This document shows positions 1-13,000 of a DNA stretch of 64,000 nucleotides, one piece after another. Both the position numbers and the translations under genes were made by a program. The stretch lies in assembly GCF_900090045.1 (NCBI RefSeq), contig NC_041780.1, positions 266,501 through 330,500 on the forward strand, given 5' to 3'. Positions within the stretch are counted from its first letter, which is position 1. Each line of letters begins with the position of its first letter. Source of the DNA: Plasmodium malariae (lineage: Eukaryota; Apicomplexa; Aconoidasida; Haemosporida; Plasmodiidae). Below the pieces are notes generated by a model that saw nothing but the letters and a program-made list of their open reading frames with translations, was not told the DNA's origin and ran no database searches.

Positions 1-138
1 TTTATCATTTTATACTTTAAATAAGGAATATCTCATTTCATATGTTGTATATTGGCGTTAAATATATATATATACATACATGTTTCACGGAAAATGGGAT
101 AATTTTAATAATTTTAAAAAGCATGTTTTTATTTTGTT

Positions 139-211
<73 letters not shown>

Positions 212-1120
212 TTATTTATTTTATTTATTTTTTTTTGTGAGTTTTACAATGTTACATTTTTTGTTAAATAAAAATTAAAAAGGGTATTAATTACGAATAA
301 ATGATTCACAAACATGTGTTTGTAAGTATTTGTCTAAGTACGCACATGCATAGAGATCCCCATTTTAAGTAAATTTTTTCCTGTACAAAAATTGCCTATT
401 CTTTATTGTGTTTTAGTGAAATACCTTTTTTGATGTTTTACATTTTGTAGTATCGTTGAGTTTTATGAATAAACGCTTTAATAATAAAAACTTGTATTTA
501 TTATAATTTTGAATCCCGTCAAACTCCTTAAGTTGTAGTGGCTCATATACATTTATTTATTTTTAATAAATGCTGATTAATTATTTTTGATTTCCACATA
601 ATTAAAAAATATATATATTTTTTCTTTTTTATTAATACTTCGATTCATGTGAAAATGGTTTTGTTTCCATTGAATAAATGATTATACCGTATTATTAAAA
701 ATGGTAACTATGCCCTTTTTTCTTTACATTGAAATGAGTATAAATTTCAATTAAATAAAAAATGTGTAACAATTTATACTATAAATGAAAAGTATGACTC
801 TTAGATTTCTTCTGTAAAAAGGTGTGTAAACGCAAGTCGTTTATATAGCAAATTATTTGAAGTGTCCAAGAGAATATTTACTTAAAACAAAAAAAAAAAA
901 AAAAAAAAAAAAAAGAGCATATTTCACACACACATATAATTAAAAAAAAAAAAAAATTTTTTTTTGCAAAATACTATAAAATATTGTAAAAATATCTATT
1001 TTTGCACACAAAAGCGTGTTTACATAAAAAAAGAAAAGAAAGTATAAACATACATATATTCATACGGTACATATATATATCACACATGCAGCACACACAT
1101 TTGATAAATATAAAAAACGA
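1..1120. other. AT-rich intergenic, downstream of cyclophilin-WD40 gene
   Basis: No convincing gene. It lies 3' of the minus-strand gene ending at 1121. It holds a long (TA)n tract (about 142-208), a poly(A) run near 891-914, and another A-run then T-run near 943-965. The small ORF over the (TA)n is only repeated Tyr-Ile and is not a gene. Transcript 3' end sequence is likely here but no defined signal is visible. Confidence 0.7.
142..208. repeat. (TA)n microsatellite
   Basis: About 33 uninterrupted TA units. Similar shorter (TA)n tracts recur through the window, for example near 3920-3971, 18868-18902, 19580-19612, 25042-25081 and 63410-63437. Confidence 0.95.
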
Positions 1121-3448
1121 TTAATGGTTAATTTTTATGTTTAAAATTTTGATATCCTCTAGGGGTTTGTCCTTCTTATCAGTACGGACTTTTTCTATAT
1201 CCAAAACAACCTTAGTTCCCTGAGTTACTTTACCAAAAACTGTGTGTTTAAAATCAAGCCAGGGACAGGGGACAGTAGTGATAAAAAACTGGGAACCATT
1301 AGTATTGGGTCCACAATTTGCCATTGATACCATAAAGGGTTTGGAGTGATTGAGATGATCGAAAAATTCATCTTCAAATTCATTCCCCCAAATACTTTCT
1401 CCCCCTGTACCATCACCTGTGGGGTCACCAGTTTGAATCATAAAATGTTTGATAATTCGATGAAAAATACAATTATTATAATATCCATTAATTGAATGAA
1501 CAGAAAAATTTTGCACTGTTTTCTTGCATTCTTTATGAAAAAAGGTAATATATATTTCTCCCATAGTAGTATAGATGACTGCACTTTTCGGAATTTTCGT
1601 GTTATTTTCAATGTTTTTTAAAGGTGCTGATATAAAAGAGTTTAAATCATTTTTGCTTGGTTGTTCATTATATATATCTCTTTCATCTAGTTCATGATCA
1701 TTTAATAATTTTTTTGTAAAAATATAAAACCGACACTTTTTATATACAGTGCAAAATAAAGCACAATCAGATATGTTATTTTCATTAATATATAAAGACT
1801 CATGAATATTATTATTAATTTTGTTAACGGGTATTATTTTTTGATATAAGGAAAGAGACAAATATCGTAAATTTGTTTCGTTTTTTCCAATTATGTAACA
1901 TAACTGATTAGTTATAAAGTTCACAACTTTTATACCAATAAAAGTGGAATATATAATATATTGATTTGATTCATCAAAAGTAATCATATCTAATTTTATA
2001 TTTTTACTTTTTATATGTTTTTTTATTTCTTTCTCAATAAAAAGCCTTTTTCCAAAATCTAAACTATCAATATGTAATTCCTTTTTTAAAGGGTCATTTT
2101 GAGCCGTTAAATACATTTCTGTGCTTTCATCATATACCCTATATAACTTCATAGTTTTAAATTTATATATTCGTAAGAAATAGTTTTCAGATAAAATTGC
2201 CATAAATTCCCCATCTAAACTAATGTTTATGCATAGTGCATATGTTTTATATTTACACAATTCGTATAAATCAGTTTCACTTTTAAAGGAAAATTCTAAT
2301 TTTTTTATCAGATTGTATCTTTTATTTGATATGTTTGTGTCTTTTTCATCACTTCTGTCCTTTCTCATCTCAGCACTTGTTGAAGCAGTAGCTGTGGTAG
2401 TAGCAGCAGTACTAACAGCAGTACTAGAAGTAGTAACAGCACTATCAGTAACAGTGCTATATCTGCTACTTTCATGATCGTACTTGGGGAATTTAAAATT
2501 TGTTACATCCACTATATCAATAAGTCCACTATTATCGCTTAGCACACAAAGGTTGTACATTTTATTATATCTTATTATTTCAATTATCCTAGAACTAAAA
2601 TTTATTACTTGTGTGCATATATCACTTTCGAACGGTTTGTAAATATATATGCACGGTTTTTCATTTGATGATATAGCTACTTTTACCGAAGCAGAAAAAA
2701 GGGATGAAAAAACAAATTCTCCAGTTTTGGGGAAGAAATCCAATTTTATTATTATGTTCATATCAAAGCTACTAATATCAAATTGTTTATATGTTTTGTC
2801 TTTTGATAAACTTCCTAATAATTCTTCATCTTCTGAAATAAACAAACAAATAATTTCATCCGAATGAATTTTAAAATGTTTTACAAATTCGATGGATCCT
2901 ACATTTTTATACCAGAATTTTATTACTCCATTAGCACTTCCCGTAACTATATATTTCTTTTTATTACTTACAAGGATGTGTGTTACAACATCCGTGTGCA
3001 TGTAACTTACTTCGTAATTTTTATTAGTTGGGATATTCTTTAAGTATATATCATTGTTTATTTTTATTTTTTTTATTTTTTTTATTTTTCGTGTTTCTTC
3101 AATTTTTTCAATATTAATTTTTTTTTTTTTTTCTCTATTTCTTCTTATACCTTCAATTTTTCTTTTATGTGATGATGTATTCTCTTCCTTTTTTGAATGC
3201 ATACAAAGAGGAGATTCCTTTTCCGCATTCTTTAACGCTTTCTCACTTTTATCAATATCATTATCATTATCATCATGTTCATCGTCCCTTTCTTTGTCGC
3301 CTTTGCCTCTGATTTCCTCTAAGGGCACTGGACCAAAACTACCATCACTAGATTCATCACCTGAAGAATTAAGATCTTTTTCTTCTTTTTTGTTATGGGT
3401 CGTAATTTCCTTCATTTCCTCCTCATTTTCTTTTTTAAAGAATTTCAT
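1121..3448 (-). CDS. CYP87: WD40-repeat cyclophilin (PPWD1-type peptidyl-prolyl isomerase)
   Basis: Single-exon protein of about 775 aa. The first ATG is at 3448; the frame upstream offers only a GTG. Residues 1-140 are acidic and then Lys-rich and probably disordered. Residues about 145-590 carry divergent WD40 blades (GSANGVIKFW is clear). Residues about 620-775 are a complete cyclophilin domain: FHRIIKHFMIQTGDPTGDG, then SMANCGPNTNGSQFFIT and the Trp-containing PWLDFKHTVFGKV, so the PPIase and cyclosporin-contact residues look intact. This WD40-plus-C-terminal-cyclophilin order is that of PPWD1, a spliceosome-associated nuclear isomerase (family knowledge). The symbol CYP87 is recalled from the P. 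falciparum syntenic gene and should be checked. It is divergent from the KH gene, with 6.6 kb between start codons. Confidence 0.92.
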   Translation of the reverse strand: MKFFKKENEEEMKEITTHNKKEEKDLNSSGDESSDGSFGPVPLEEIRGKGDKERDDEHDDNDNDIDKSEKALKNAEKESPLCMHSKKEENTSSHKRKIEGIRRNREKKKKINIEKIEETRKIKKIKKIKINNDIYLKNIPTNKNYEVSYMHTDVVTHILVSNKKKYIVTGSANGVIKFWYKNVGSIEFVKHFKIHSDEIICLFISEDEELLGSLSKDKTYKQFDISSFDMNIIIKLDFFPKTGEFVFSSLFSASVKVAISSNEKPCIYIYKPFESDICTQVINFSSRIIEIIRYNKMYNLCVLSDNSGLIDIVDVTNFKFPKYDHESSRYSTVTDSAVTTSSTAVSTAATTTATASTSAEMRKDRSDEKDTNISNKRYNLIKKLEFSFKSETDLYELCKYKTYALCINISLDGEFMAILSENYFLRIYKFKTMKLYRVYDESTEMYLTAQNDPLKKELHIDSLDFGKRLFIEKEIKKHIKSKNIKLDMITFDESNQYIIYSTFIGIKVVNFITNQLCYIIGKNETNLRYLSLSLYQKIIPVNKINNNIHESLYINENNISDCALFCTVYKKCRFYIFTKKLLNDHELDERDIYNEQPSKNDLNSFISAPLKNIENNTKIPKSAVIYTTMGEIYITFFHKECKKTVQNFSVHSINGYYNNCIFHRIIKHFMIQTGDPTGDGTGGESIWGNEFEDEFFDHLNHSKPFMVSMANCGPNTNGSQFFITTVPCPWLDFKHTVFGKVTQGTKVVLDIEKVRTDKKDKPLEDIKILNIKINH

Positions 3449-3918
3449 AAGGGTCACAAGGATAAATATATATATATGTATATATTTTATTCAAAATAAA
3501 TCTTGAACTGAGAGAAATCAGTCTCATTCCTTTTAATTAACGAAACAAGTTTAGAAAAATTTATCCATTTTTCGTGTACTTCTTGAATGCTATTTTCCCA
3601 TCTATATAGAACAAATATATCTTCATAAAAAATTAAGAACAAAAAAGGAACATTATTGCATCACTAATTTATGAAGTTGACGATTTTTACTTAAAACTTA
3701 TGAATTTAAATGCAAAATTAGCTAATTGAAAAGGAATTTATTTAAAAAATTAAAGTGAAAAAAACAAAATAAAAAACAAAGAATGCTTTCTTAAAATCCG
3801 GAAATTTCATCTCCAAAATGTAATTTAAATGATTTTTTTATAAATAACGAAAGGGCTAAAAAATGGAAAAATGAAAGAAAGGTTTGCTTTTGGCGGCATT
3901 TAATACGTTATGCTTTAC

Positions 3919-3976
<58 letters not shown>

Positions 3977-4401
3977 GTAGTATTTGCTTATATATGCAGC
4001 ATCTGTTTATGTATGTATGTGATAGGACATTTCTCAATTGCTCAGTGGATACCTCTTGTTTTTCAAAATTCAGTATAATTTTATATCTTTCTTCTTTTTT
4101 ATGTCATTCGTTGTTATAATCATTAGTAAAAATATATGCACTCATATGGATTAGAAGAGGACCAGCTTAAAATTAAGGCTACATATTGAAAAAAAATTAA
4201 AATCTCAAAATATGAGGATTTTTCATTTTTTTTCCTTTGAAATTTAGAACGTATAAAAGATTATGTAGCACGACAAAAGTTAATAGATGTAGATTATTTC
4301 GTTTTAAATGGACCCGGATTAAACTGTTTTTTGACGCTTTGTTATTTATATATGCATACGTTTTGTAAATATGTACATATATTTATGTACATATTTATAC
4401 G

Positions 4402-4432
<31 letters not shown>

Positions 4433-7400
4433 AACAATTTTCACCTCCCATATAGTGACAGATTTATTGCTCCTTATGTCTTTACCGTGTTCAAAAGTTC
4501 TGTGCATACAAACTAAATCAGTTAATGATGAACTACGAACAATTCATATAATAATATTTCTAAGAACGCACTATTAGAGATGTACTGCTTTTTATTTGTA
4601 AAGTGGTTTTTCATTTTATCGTAATTGGAACATTTTAACTTATGTGATAACGTAAATTTTTAATTTTGTATGTACAAAAAAAAAAAAAAAAAAATTATTT
4701 ATATTACCAGAATTTTTCACAAATAATATGCATATAAAGCTAACGGATATTATACAAATGACATATAACATGCACGAAGACGTATTTGAATGTAATAATT
4801 TTTAAAAATTTATTTTTGTGTAAAAAATAAATTGTCTTAAAATATGATTGTTCTTGTATAGTTCTTTTTTTTGTAAAAGATGTACAATAATTATCATTTT
4901 AGATTATCCCTAAATTTTACGATATAAAAAGGGAAAAGCAAAAAAAAAAAAAAAATATACATACCATAATTCTTAGTGTTTAAATATGCTTGAAAAAAAA
5001 GAAAAAAGAAAAAAAGTAATACAATTAATTGTACATACGTTTACAAAAAAAATTCAATAGCATTTATGACTAAATAGTAATAAAAAAAATTTCTGTAACT
5101 CACATTTTTTTTCGTTGTTTTTTTGGTGCGGCATACGGTAACTTTGCATTTGCACTCGTGGATATGCATACGAACATATCACTTAGTATATATGCATATA
5201 TATTATTATACATATATATATATTATATGTACATATATGCTACTTTATGGATATACATACACAAATCTGTTTATATATGAAATCATGCATATTTATATTT
5301 GCACACGCGTACACATAAGAAAACGCAAACTTACTATATGTAAGATTTTGTAGCATACTTTTTCTCCAATAATATGTGAAACGCTCGACACTGTTAGTGT
5401 TTCATTTGTTCACAGCAAAAAGGATAATAATATAGAAATAAATTTACAAAAAGCAATTTTCTGATGATATTTTTCATTTAGCACAATCTTATAATTTAAA
5501 ATATTCTCTCTATTTTCATGTTAAAATAAGATAACACGTGTGAATGGATTTAATTTATAAAATTGTGTATATACATAAATGTAATATGCACATACAATTT
5601 CATTTGATATTTATGAAGGAGAAAATGTACTCTTTTTTACTATATGTATTTATATATATACATATATATATGTTTGTACGTAATGTACAGTACAATTTCG
5701 CCAGGATATTTTAGAGCTCCTTGTTATTTTTTCTTTCAGCAAGAAAATTATAACTTAATTTTAAGGATTATAAAAATGTGCATTTTGGCGTATGCACATT
5801 TATGTATATATTGTCTGTTCTCAAATGTAAAAAAAAAAAAAAAAATTGAAAATATGAAATTATATATCATTAAGGGGAATATTATATAATTTCATTTTTA
5901 ATTCTCTGTTAATTTTACTTTTATTATCGTATTTTTTACGTGTTTGCACTTTTTTTATATGTGAACATATCTCTTTTTGGAATATAAGTTTGTTTTTACG
6001 TTTTTTTGTTACAAAATTTTTATGTGTATATTTATATATACATGTATTATTTGCTATTGATTATATTGTGTAAAAAAAATTCTAGCATATGTTTGCTATT
6101 ACAAATGAAAACGCTATAAAATTGAATCAAAAAAATATACACAAAACTATGAACATTTTTTATTTTCTTTATGTTCCTGAATTGTACATGCAAAAAAAGA
6201 AAAAAAAAAAAAAAGGTGTATTAATGTGCAAGCATTGGGTTATAAAAATTATATATAGTTATCAAATAAAATATATTATAGTTATTTATTCGTACAATAT
6301 TCATGCACATTTTTTATTTTGTTATTCAATAACTTTTTTTTATTCAGCTTTTTATAATACATTTTATGTGAAGACATGTAATATATTTAAAATTTTCACT
6401 TATCTTTTAAAGCTTTTATTTCACATTTTTATTAAATTACTACTTAGTTTTAATATATTTATGTATAAAATATTAATATGCATTTTTACTGTAATTTTTA
6501 CATGGCCATAGTTTCCTTGATATTTTGCACCTTGTTGTTCAGGTAAAAAATAAAAATATATATATATTTATATATAATATATATAAATTTCTTTGCACAC
6601 GCTAAACAAATTGGTTGGAAATATGAAAATAAACTAGGTAAAATTGATACATGATCATTATTCATACACTTTTATAAATAAATGTAAAATATATATATAT
6701 ATATATATAATACGTACATATATTTAAACATATGTATGCAATATTATTATATGCATTTCTTATATATATATCCGTTTTACAATTTTGCTATTTTTACTTG
6801 TATTATTCATACATTTAAATTTAAGTGTATAACACATTAAATATTTATGAATAAAAAAATAAAAAAAAAGTGAAAAGTATGATCCAAAAATAGTTTTTGA
6901 AAATACAAAAAGTTTGAAAAAGGGAGAAAAATAATTCTGAATGAGGAAATTTTTTTTTTTTTTTTTTATTTTAAAAATTAAATATTATTTACATGTACAG
7001 AATAATTTAAAACATCTTTTCTTTTCTTTTTTTAAAATGAAACATTTTCTTATAAAAGTATGTATTACTTTTTGTATATAATTATTTTTAAACACCATAT
7101 TATATAAATTGTTAAAGACATATAAATAATATGAAGCACTTCACCAGGAATACATTTTTATGAAATGATATAAATTACATTTTTTCCTTTTTTTCTTTTT
7201 CTTTTTATTTTTGGCATAATTTTTTTTCACCTTTTTAATGTTTTCAATTTTAAAAAAATCAAAATATAGCAACTTTTGTTTCATGAATTTTATAGTATGA
7301 TAAATTTTTTAATAAATATTCTGAAAATACGTTAACCATATTGACATATATATTTATATATATATACGCATTTTTACATAAGCACATAAATAAGAATTTC

Positions 7401-8720
7401 TTTTTCCTTTTTGATCTTTAAAAAAATGTGTTGATTACACCAATATAATTTACTAATTTTCATTACCTTTTTCCAAATAATTTATGAAGACATTGCGAGA
7501 GAATATACTATGGGGGCAACCCCAAAATAATTTAATTTCCAACAATATTACATATATTTTTTTATTAATACTACTTATTTTTATTTTTTTAAAATGTGTT
7601 TTTTTCTTTTTTAGATAATTTTATTTCTTTAATAGTTATGAAACGTAAAAAACATGCAAAAGTACATGATGTATATATGTATTATTACGTATGGCTATCT
7701 ATATAATTTTTCTTTATATGTATGTGTATAAGTGTACTTATATATAGTAAAGAATAACTCATTTTTGTTTATACATTATTATATATAAATACGTTTTTCC
7801 TTTTCCACATTTTTGTCAATTGTATCTGTGAATATATCGTAGAAAAAAAAAAAAAAAAAATAATAATAATATTGCTGCAAATATGTGTTTTTAAAAGTGT
7901 TGCAATTAGATATAAATTTTTATGTTTTCTGTTTTATATGTAATACACCAAGCATACTCATAAATGTTTGCTATATTTATTTTATTGTCAGTTTATGTTC
8001 ATCTTTTTTCTTTTTTTTAAAATAAGAATTTTATTTAAATTAATTTATAAATGCATTATGATAATATAACATTAAAAAATTTGTGTGTCAAATAATTTTT
8101 TTTTTGAAGAAGTGTAATAATTATATATATATATATATATTATACATACTATGTTGTAAACTACTACATTTTCAATAATTTTTTTTATATATTTATGTAA
8201 TACATAAAAATGTTGAAAAAATATAAAAATATAATTTATCTGAAATTTTTATATAAGTATATATTTTTATATATAAATTTTAAAAATAGTTATTATGGTC
8301 TTGTAAAAATTTATACTTTTTGAAATATGTATACATATTTATATTATCATCTTTCCAATACATACCTGATGGTGATATGCGCATATTTGTCTATAATTCT
8401 TTATATTTTATTTTTTGTATTGTGACATGTTATTTTGTATGTTAATTGTAAAAAATATTTCAAATATGTTATTGTAATTATGTATGTGTATATATATACG
8501 TATGTAAACATTTTATGGTTTTATTTTTTATTTAAAAAAAAAAAAAAGAAATCATAAAACGTATTAAAAAATTTTATGTTATTGTTTGTGATGAAATAAA
8601 TATTAACAATGACAAAAAAACATATATCTGAGATGTATTTTTAAAGTGACTTTTTAATATTGTTTAATTATTTAGGAAGAAGTGAATAATTTTAAGCCTA
8701 AAGAATTATTCAGAGTATAC

Positions 8721-8758
<38 letters not shown>

Positions 8759-9702
8759 ATAAATATGTGTATATGCATATAAAGATGTATATGTATATTA
8801 AGATGCAGAAATATGTGTATATGAATAAATGTATATAATAACAAATGAACACATATTCATTAAATTTTATTTATATACATAAAAATTTGTTATTTATTAA
8901 GTATCACATTTCTTTGAGCAAAATTATTATCGGCATGTAGAAATAACATTTGTTGTTTTTGGATATTCATTTATAATATTTAATTTTTAATATTTTATTC
9001 TTTTTTTTTTTGTTTTTAATTTTTAACAAATTTACTATTTATTTCGATTTACATCAAATTATTTTTTTCTCTACAATTATATGTACATATGTGTATACGT
9101 ATATATAAATATATGTAGGGTATTATATATATATATATATGTGTGTGTAGGGGTATTCATATATATGTGTGAATGTATGAGTGTATTTATATATGTGTAT
9201 GCATAATTTATACCTTCTTATTTAAAATAAAGAGGTTACGGCAGATAATATTTAATTAAAGATAATGGAAAAATAGAAATAAAAAAGGATTAAAATGTAT
9301 TAAGATTTTTATGTATTTTAGAACAAATTGGGCTTATAAAAAATAAGAACAAAACAACAATAACAAAAAAAAAAAAAAAGAGGAAGAAAAAGAAAAAAGA
9401 GAACACTACTTATTTTTGGTATGTTAGAGTTATTTTAATGTAAATTAAAATATGAAAAATATTCTATACTTCATTTAACTGTGTATTAATTACTATTTCT
9501 TTGTTTTATGAGTATAATAATAGATTAATTCTGTTATAATTAAATTACGAGATTTCAAAGTTTTCTTTTTCAAGATTATAAAAAAATAACATAACAACAT
9601 ACATTTTTTTGTATATATAAAAATATGTATATGTATGTATATACATATATTTAAAAGTAATTAAAAAGTAAAAAGTTGAAAATGACTAATTAAAACAAAC
9701 AG

Positions 9703-9733
<31 letters not shown>

Positions 9734-10035
9734 GAAAAAGAAAAAGAAAAAGAAAAAGAAAAAGAAAAAAAAATATAAAAACAAAACAAAACAAAAATAA
9801 GGAAAAATTAAGAATGATAAAGAGTTTATATTTTTGGAAACTATATACTCACATATATATAATATATATATATAAGTATTTTCCATTTTTATGTAGTGTC
9901 CCACTTTTGTTTCCTTTTTTTCTTTTTTTTTTTTTTAAATGGAAAAAGCGCATTTTTCTGTAATTTATACATATTAATTTGTGTATTTGTATAAGTTTAA
10001 GTGTTTTTCTTTTCTTTCTTTTTTTTTTTTTTTTA
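3449..10035. other. 6.6 kb AT-rich divergent intergenic region
   Basis: Shared upstream region of two divergent genes. No reading frame looks coding. The longest, at 6089-6511, is all Phe/Tyr/Ile/Lys in AT-only codons and lacks typical Asn/Glu/Asp content. Contents: (TA)n near 3920-3971, 4406-4428, 6691-6708 and 8723-8745; numerous poly(A)/poly(T) runs; poly(A) then (AAAAAG)n near 9707-9770. Base composition from about 6500 to 9900 is extremely AT-rich by eye. Promoters and long 5' UTRs of both genes must lie here, but no specific motif can be asserted. Confidence 0.75.
9707..9772. repeat. poly(A) followed by (AAAAAG)n hexamer repeat
   Basis: About 26 A residues then roughly six AAAAAG units, about 270 bp upstream of the KH gene start codon. 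Poly(dA:dT) tracts of this kind are common near Plasmodium promoters. Confidence 0.9.
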
Positions 10036-13000
10036 ATGGTAAAAAATAATAATAAAATGGACAAGAATCAGTTATTGCAGAAATCTGAGAAAGCCAACTT
10101 TTATAATTCAAAGATAAAAAATAAATCCAACGAAAATATAACAGACTGCAAAAAGGAAAGTAATATATTACAAAGTGATGTTCTACAGAATGTTAATTTA
10201 CAAGGCAAAGTGCACATAAAAAAATATGTTGAAAAAACGACTAAATTATATAATGTGGAAAATAGAAATATAATAAAAAATATATCAGAAAATATTGAAG
10301 ATGCAAATGATACGAATGTGAAGAGTGAGCAAGAAGAATTGTCACAAGGTAATTTCAGTGCCCTTTCGGAAAAACGTTTTGATAATAACAATAATAATGG
10401 TAATAGCTATCATAATAGAAATGGTAGTGGAAGTAGTATTAGAAACAGCAGTAGCAACAGCAATAGCAGTAGCAATAATAACGTATTAAGTATCGAATCA
10501 GGGAGTTGTAACCCTGGGAAAGTTGAATTTGTGGAAAATAAAAATTTTAGTAGCAGAAAAGATAACATTGAGAGCAACATTACACATTTCCATGATACTG
10601 GCGTTGCAGAAAATAATGAAATCACGAGCAAGTTGAATGATAAGAATTATTGTAATAATAAGAACTTTACTAATAATAACACATATTATAATATGATGTG
10701 TAAGGATATAAACTATGTTTGTAATTCAAACACAGGAACTATTAATCAAAATAAGAACAGTCACAACCAAGCTATTAATGATATAAATAAAAAGAGTAAC
10801 TATCATACGAAATTTATATCAGGTAGTAGTTCAAATTTTGATGGGTTAAATAATTCGAATGATAGAAATAAAGAGTATTCCTCTCATCATACAAATAGTG
10901 AGCATATGAATAATGTTAACTTTATTGATAATGGTAACAGTAGTAGTAGTAGTGAAAAGTTAGGATGTATGTTGGAGAATACGGAAGAATATAGAGAAAA
11001 TGTACAACATTACGATAATATTCAAAAGAGTTCGACAAATTGTAGTATAACTAACGAAATGAATAGAAATGAACAAAAAAATAAAAATTACCAAATGGGT
11101 GAGAATGAGAGTAAAAATGACCAAATAGATGAAAATGATATTATGCTAAAATCATGTTTTACCGACTCCAATAAAGTTAGTAATTACAACTTGAACGAAG
11201 AGAATGAATGTAATAAAGAAGAAAGTTTATATGACAATATTAAGGATAGAGTTTCTGAAAAAACTTTTTCATCATCTACTGATTTGAAGAGGCTCAATTC
11301 TTTAAATAATTCAAATAATTCGTTTATTTTTTCAAATAATATTCTAGAGGGAAAATATAATAATAATAATAATAGTGCCAATTGTAATTTTGAGAAAAGT
11401 AGCGAAAGGGGCAGTGAAAGGGGAAACGAAAAATATAGCGAATATGGTGATAATGACAAGATAAAGGGAAAAAATGAGAAGAAAGGAATTTGTAGCAACG
11501 ACTCCTGTGTTGTTAGTGCAACTAAGGAAATGGAAGCGTGTTACAAAAGTTACAATAATAATGTAAATAATAATATTATAAATCAGTCCACATTTACTTT
11601 TTATGATAACAATTTAAATAGTAATGAACTAATGGCAAACAAATTACAGACATTAAATGAAGCAAAAAATAGTTCAGATTATAACACACATTCTGAACAT
11701 GATAATAATAATGAAAAGAAATCAATGCTTTTTAAAAATTATGATTTTTCAGTTTTTGATTATTTAGATAATTATAAAAATATTTACAACAATGATAGGA
11801 AAGATAATACCCTTAGCCTTTTAGAAAAAGTCGATTCTAATTTTAAACTATTGAACACAAGTATAAATGAAAAGAAACATATCATAATAGAGGAGAATTA
11901 TTACAATGCAGAAGAAGCAAAATTTTTTAATAGTTTTCTTAATGACATTGCCAAAAATGTTAGTGAAGAGAGAGAAGGAAAATATTTTAGTACCGAGGAT
12001 ACTATGTCCACACATATTTACAGAAACAGTAATATCATTGATAGTAGTATAAAGAACAATGTGCACTTGACTCATTTGAATAATATAAGGGAGTTGTATG
12101 CAAATTTTGATTCAACTTGTAATAATTTTAAAAAGGAAAAACATGGATTTATATTTGCAAATGGTTTAAATAAATGTGGTAGTGATTTATTTAATAAATA
12201 TAATGATGAACGTAGTCATGAAGCTTTGAATGGAGATACAAAAGAAAGTGTAGAAAAAAATAAAACATATGATAGTAGCTGTCATAATCAATTGCTTAAT
12301 AATCATAACAGAGATTCACAAACTAATGGAAAGGAAATAAATAAACAGAATGAGAGTTTTCAAAATTATGAAAAATGTAACTCAAGTAATGCACATACAT
12401 TCAATAAGGAGGCTTCAAAATTTGTCAGTTTTAACAAAAACTTAAATTATGTTTTAATTAGTAAGACAGGAGAGGAGGAGGAGGATTGTTCCGGAAAATG
12501 TGTGTCAAGATACATGGAAAGGTATGTAGCAAATGAAGTAGTAAAAGAACCAGAAATCAAGGCAGCAAATGGTAACACCTTTTTCCAGGGGGAAGGGTTC
12601 AATAGTGGCAAGGATGTATACCATTTAACGAAGAATGGGAATTATACTGGTGTGAATAATGATAATGATATTAACTACAATGTTGATTATGATATTGACG
12701 ACGATATTAATGGCAGCATTAAAGCCAATATTAACGACAACATTGACGACGATGATGATGGTGGGGATGTGGACATGATTAATAAAAATAGCAAACTAAT
12801 GTCAATTATTGGAAATAGAATCATGGATAGTTTAGAAAACATGGATGCCGGTGATGCAACGGATGCATTATATGAAATAATGATTATGAGAAATAACAAA
12901 CAGAGTACTTTTCATTGCATTAATTCTATGGATGATTCTTTAAATACAGCTGATAGAGAAATTGATAGTGAATTATATATTAAGCAACATTTTGTAAACT

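Noticed and set aside
80..271. Small ORF over (TA)n
   Set aside because: Only Tyr-Ile repeats from the microsatellite; no coding character.
6089..6511. 140-codon plus-strand ORF in the large intergenic region
   Set aside because: Composition is Phe/Ile/Tyr/Lys from random AT-rich sequence, with a poly-Lys from poly(A); no domain and no splice context.
6500..9900. Centromere
   Set aside because: Too many G/C bases for a malaria centromere and no regular repeat structure seen.
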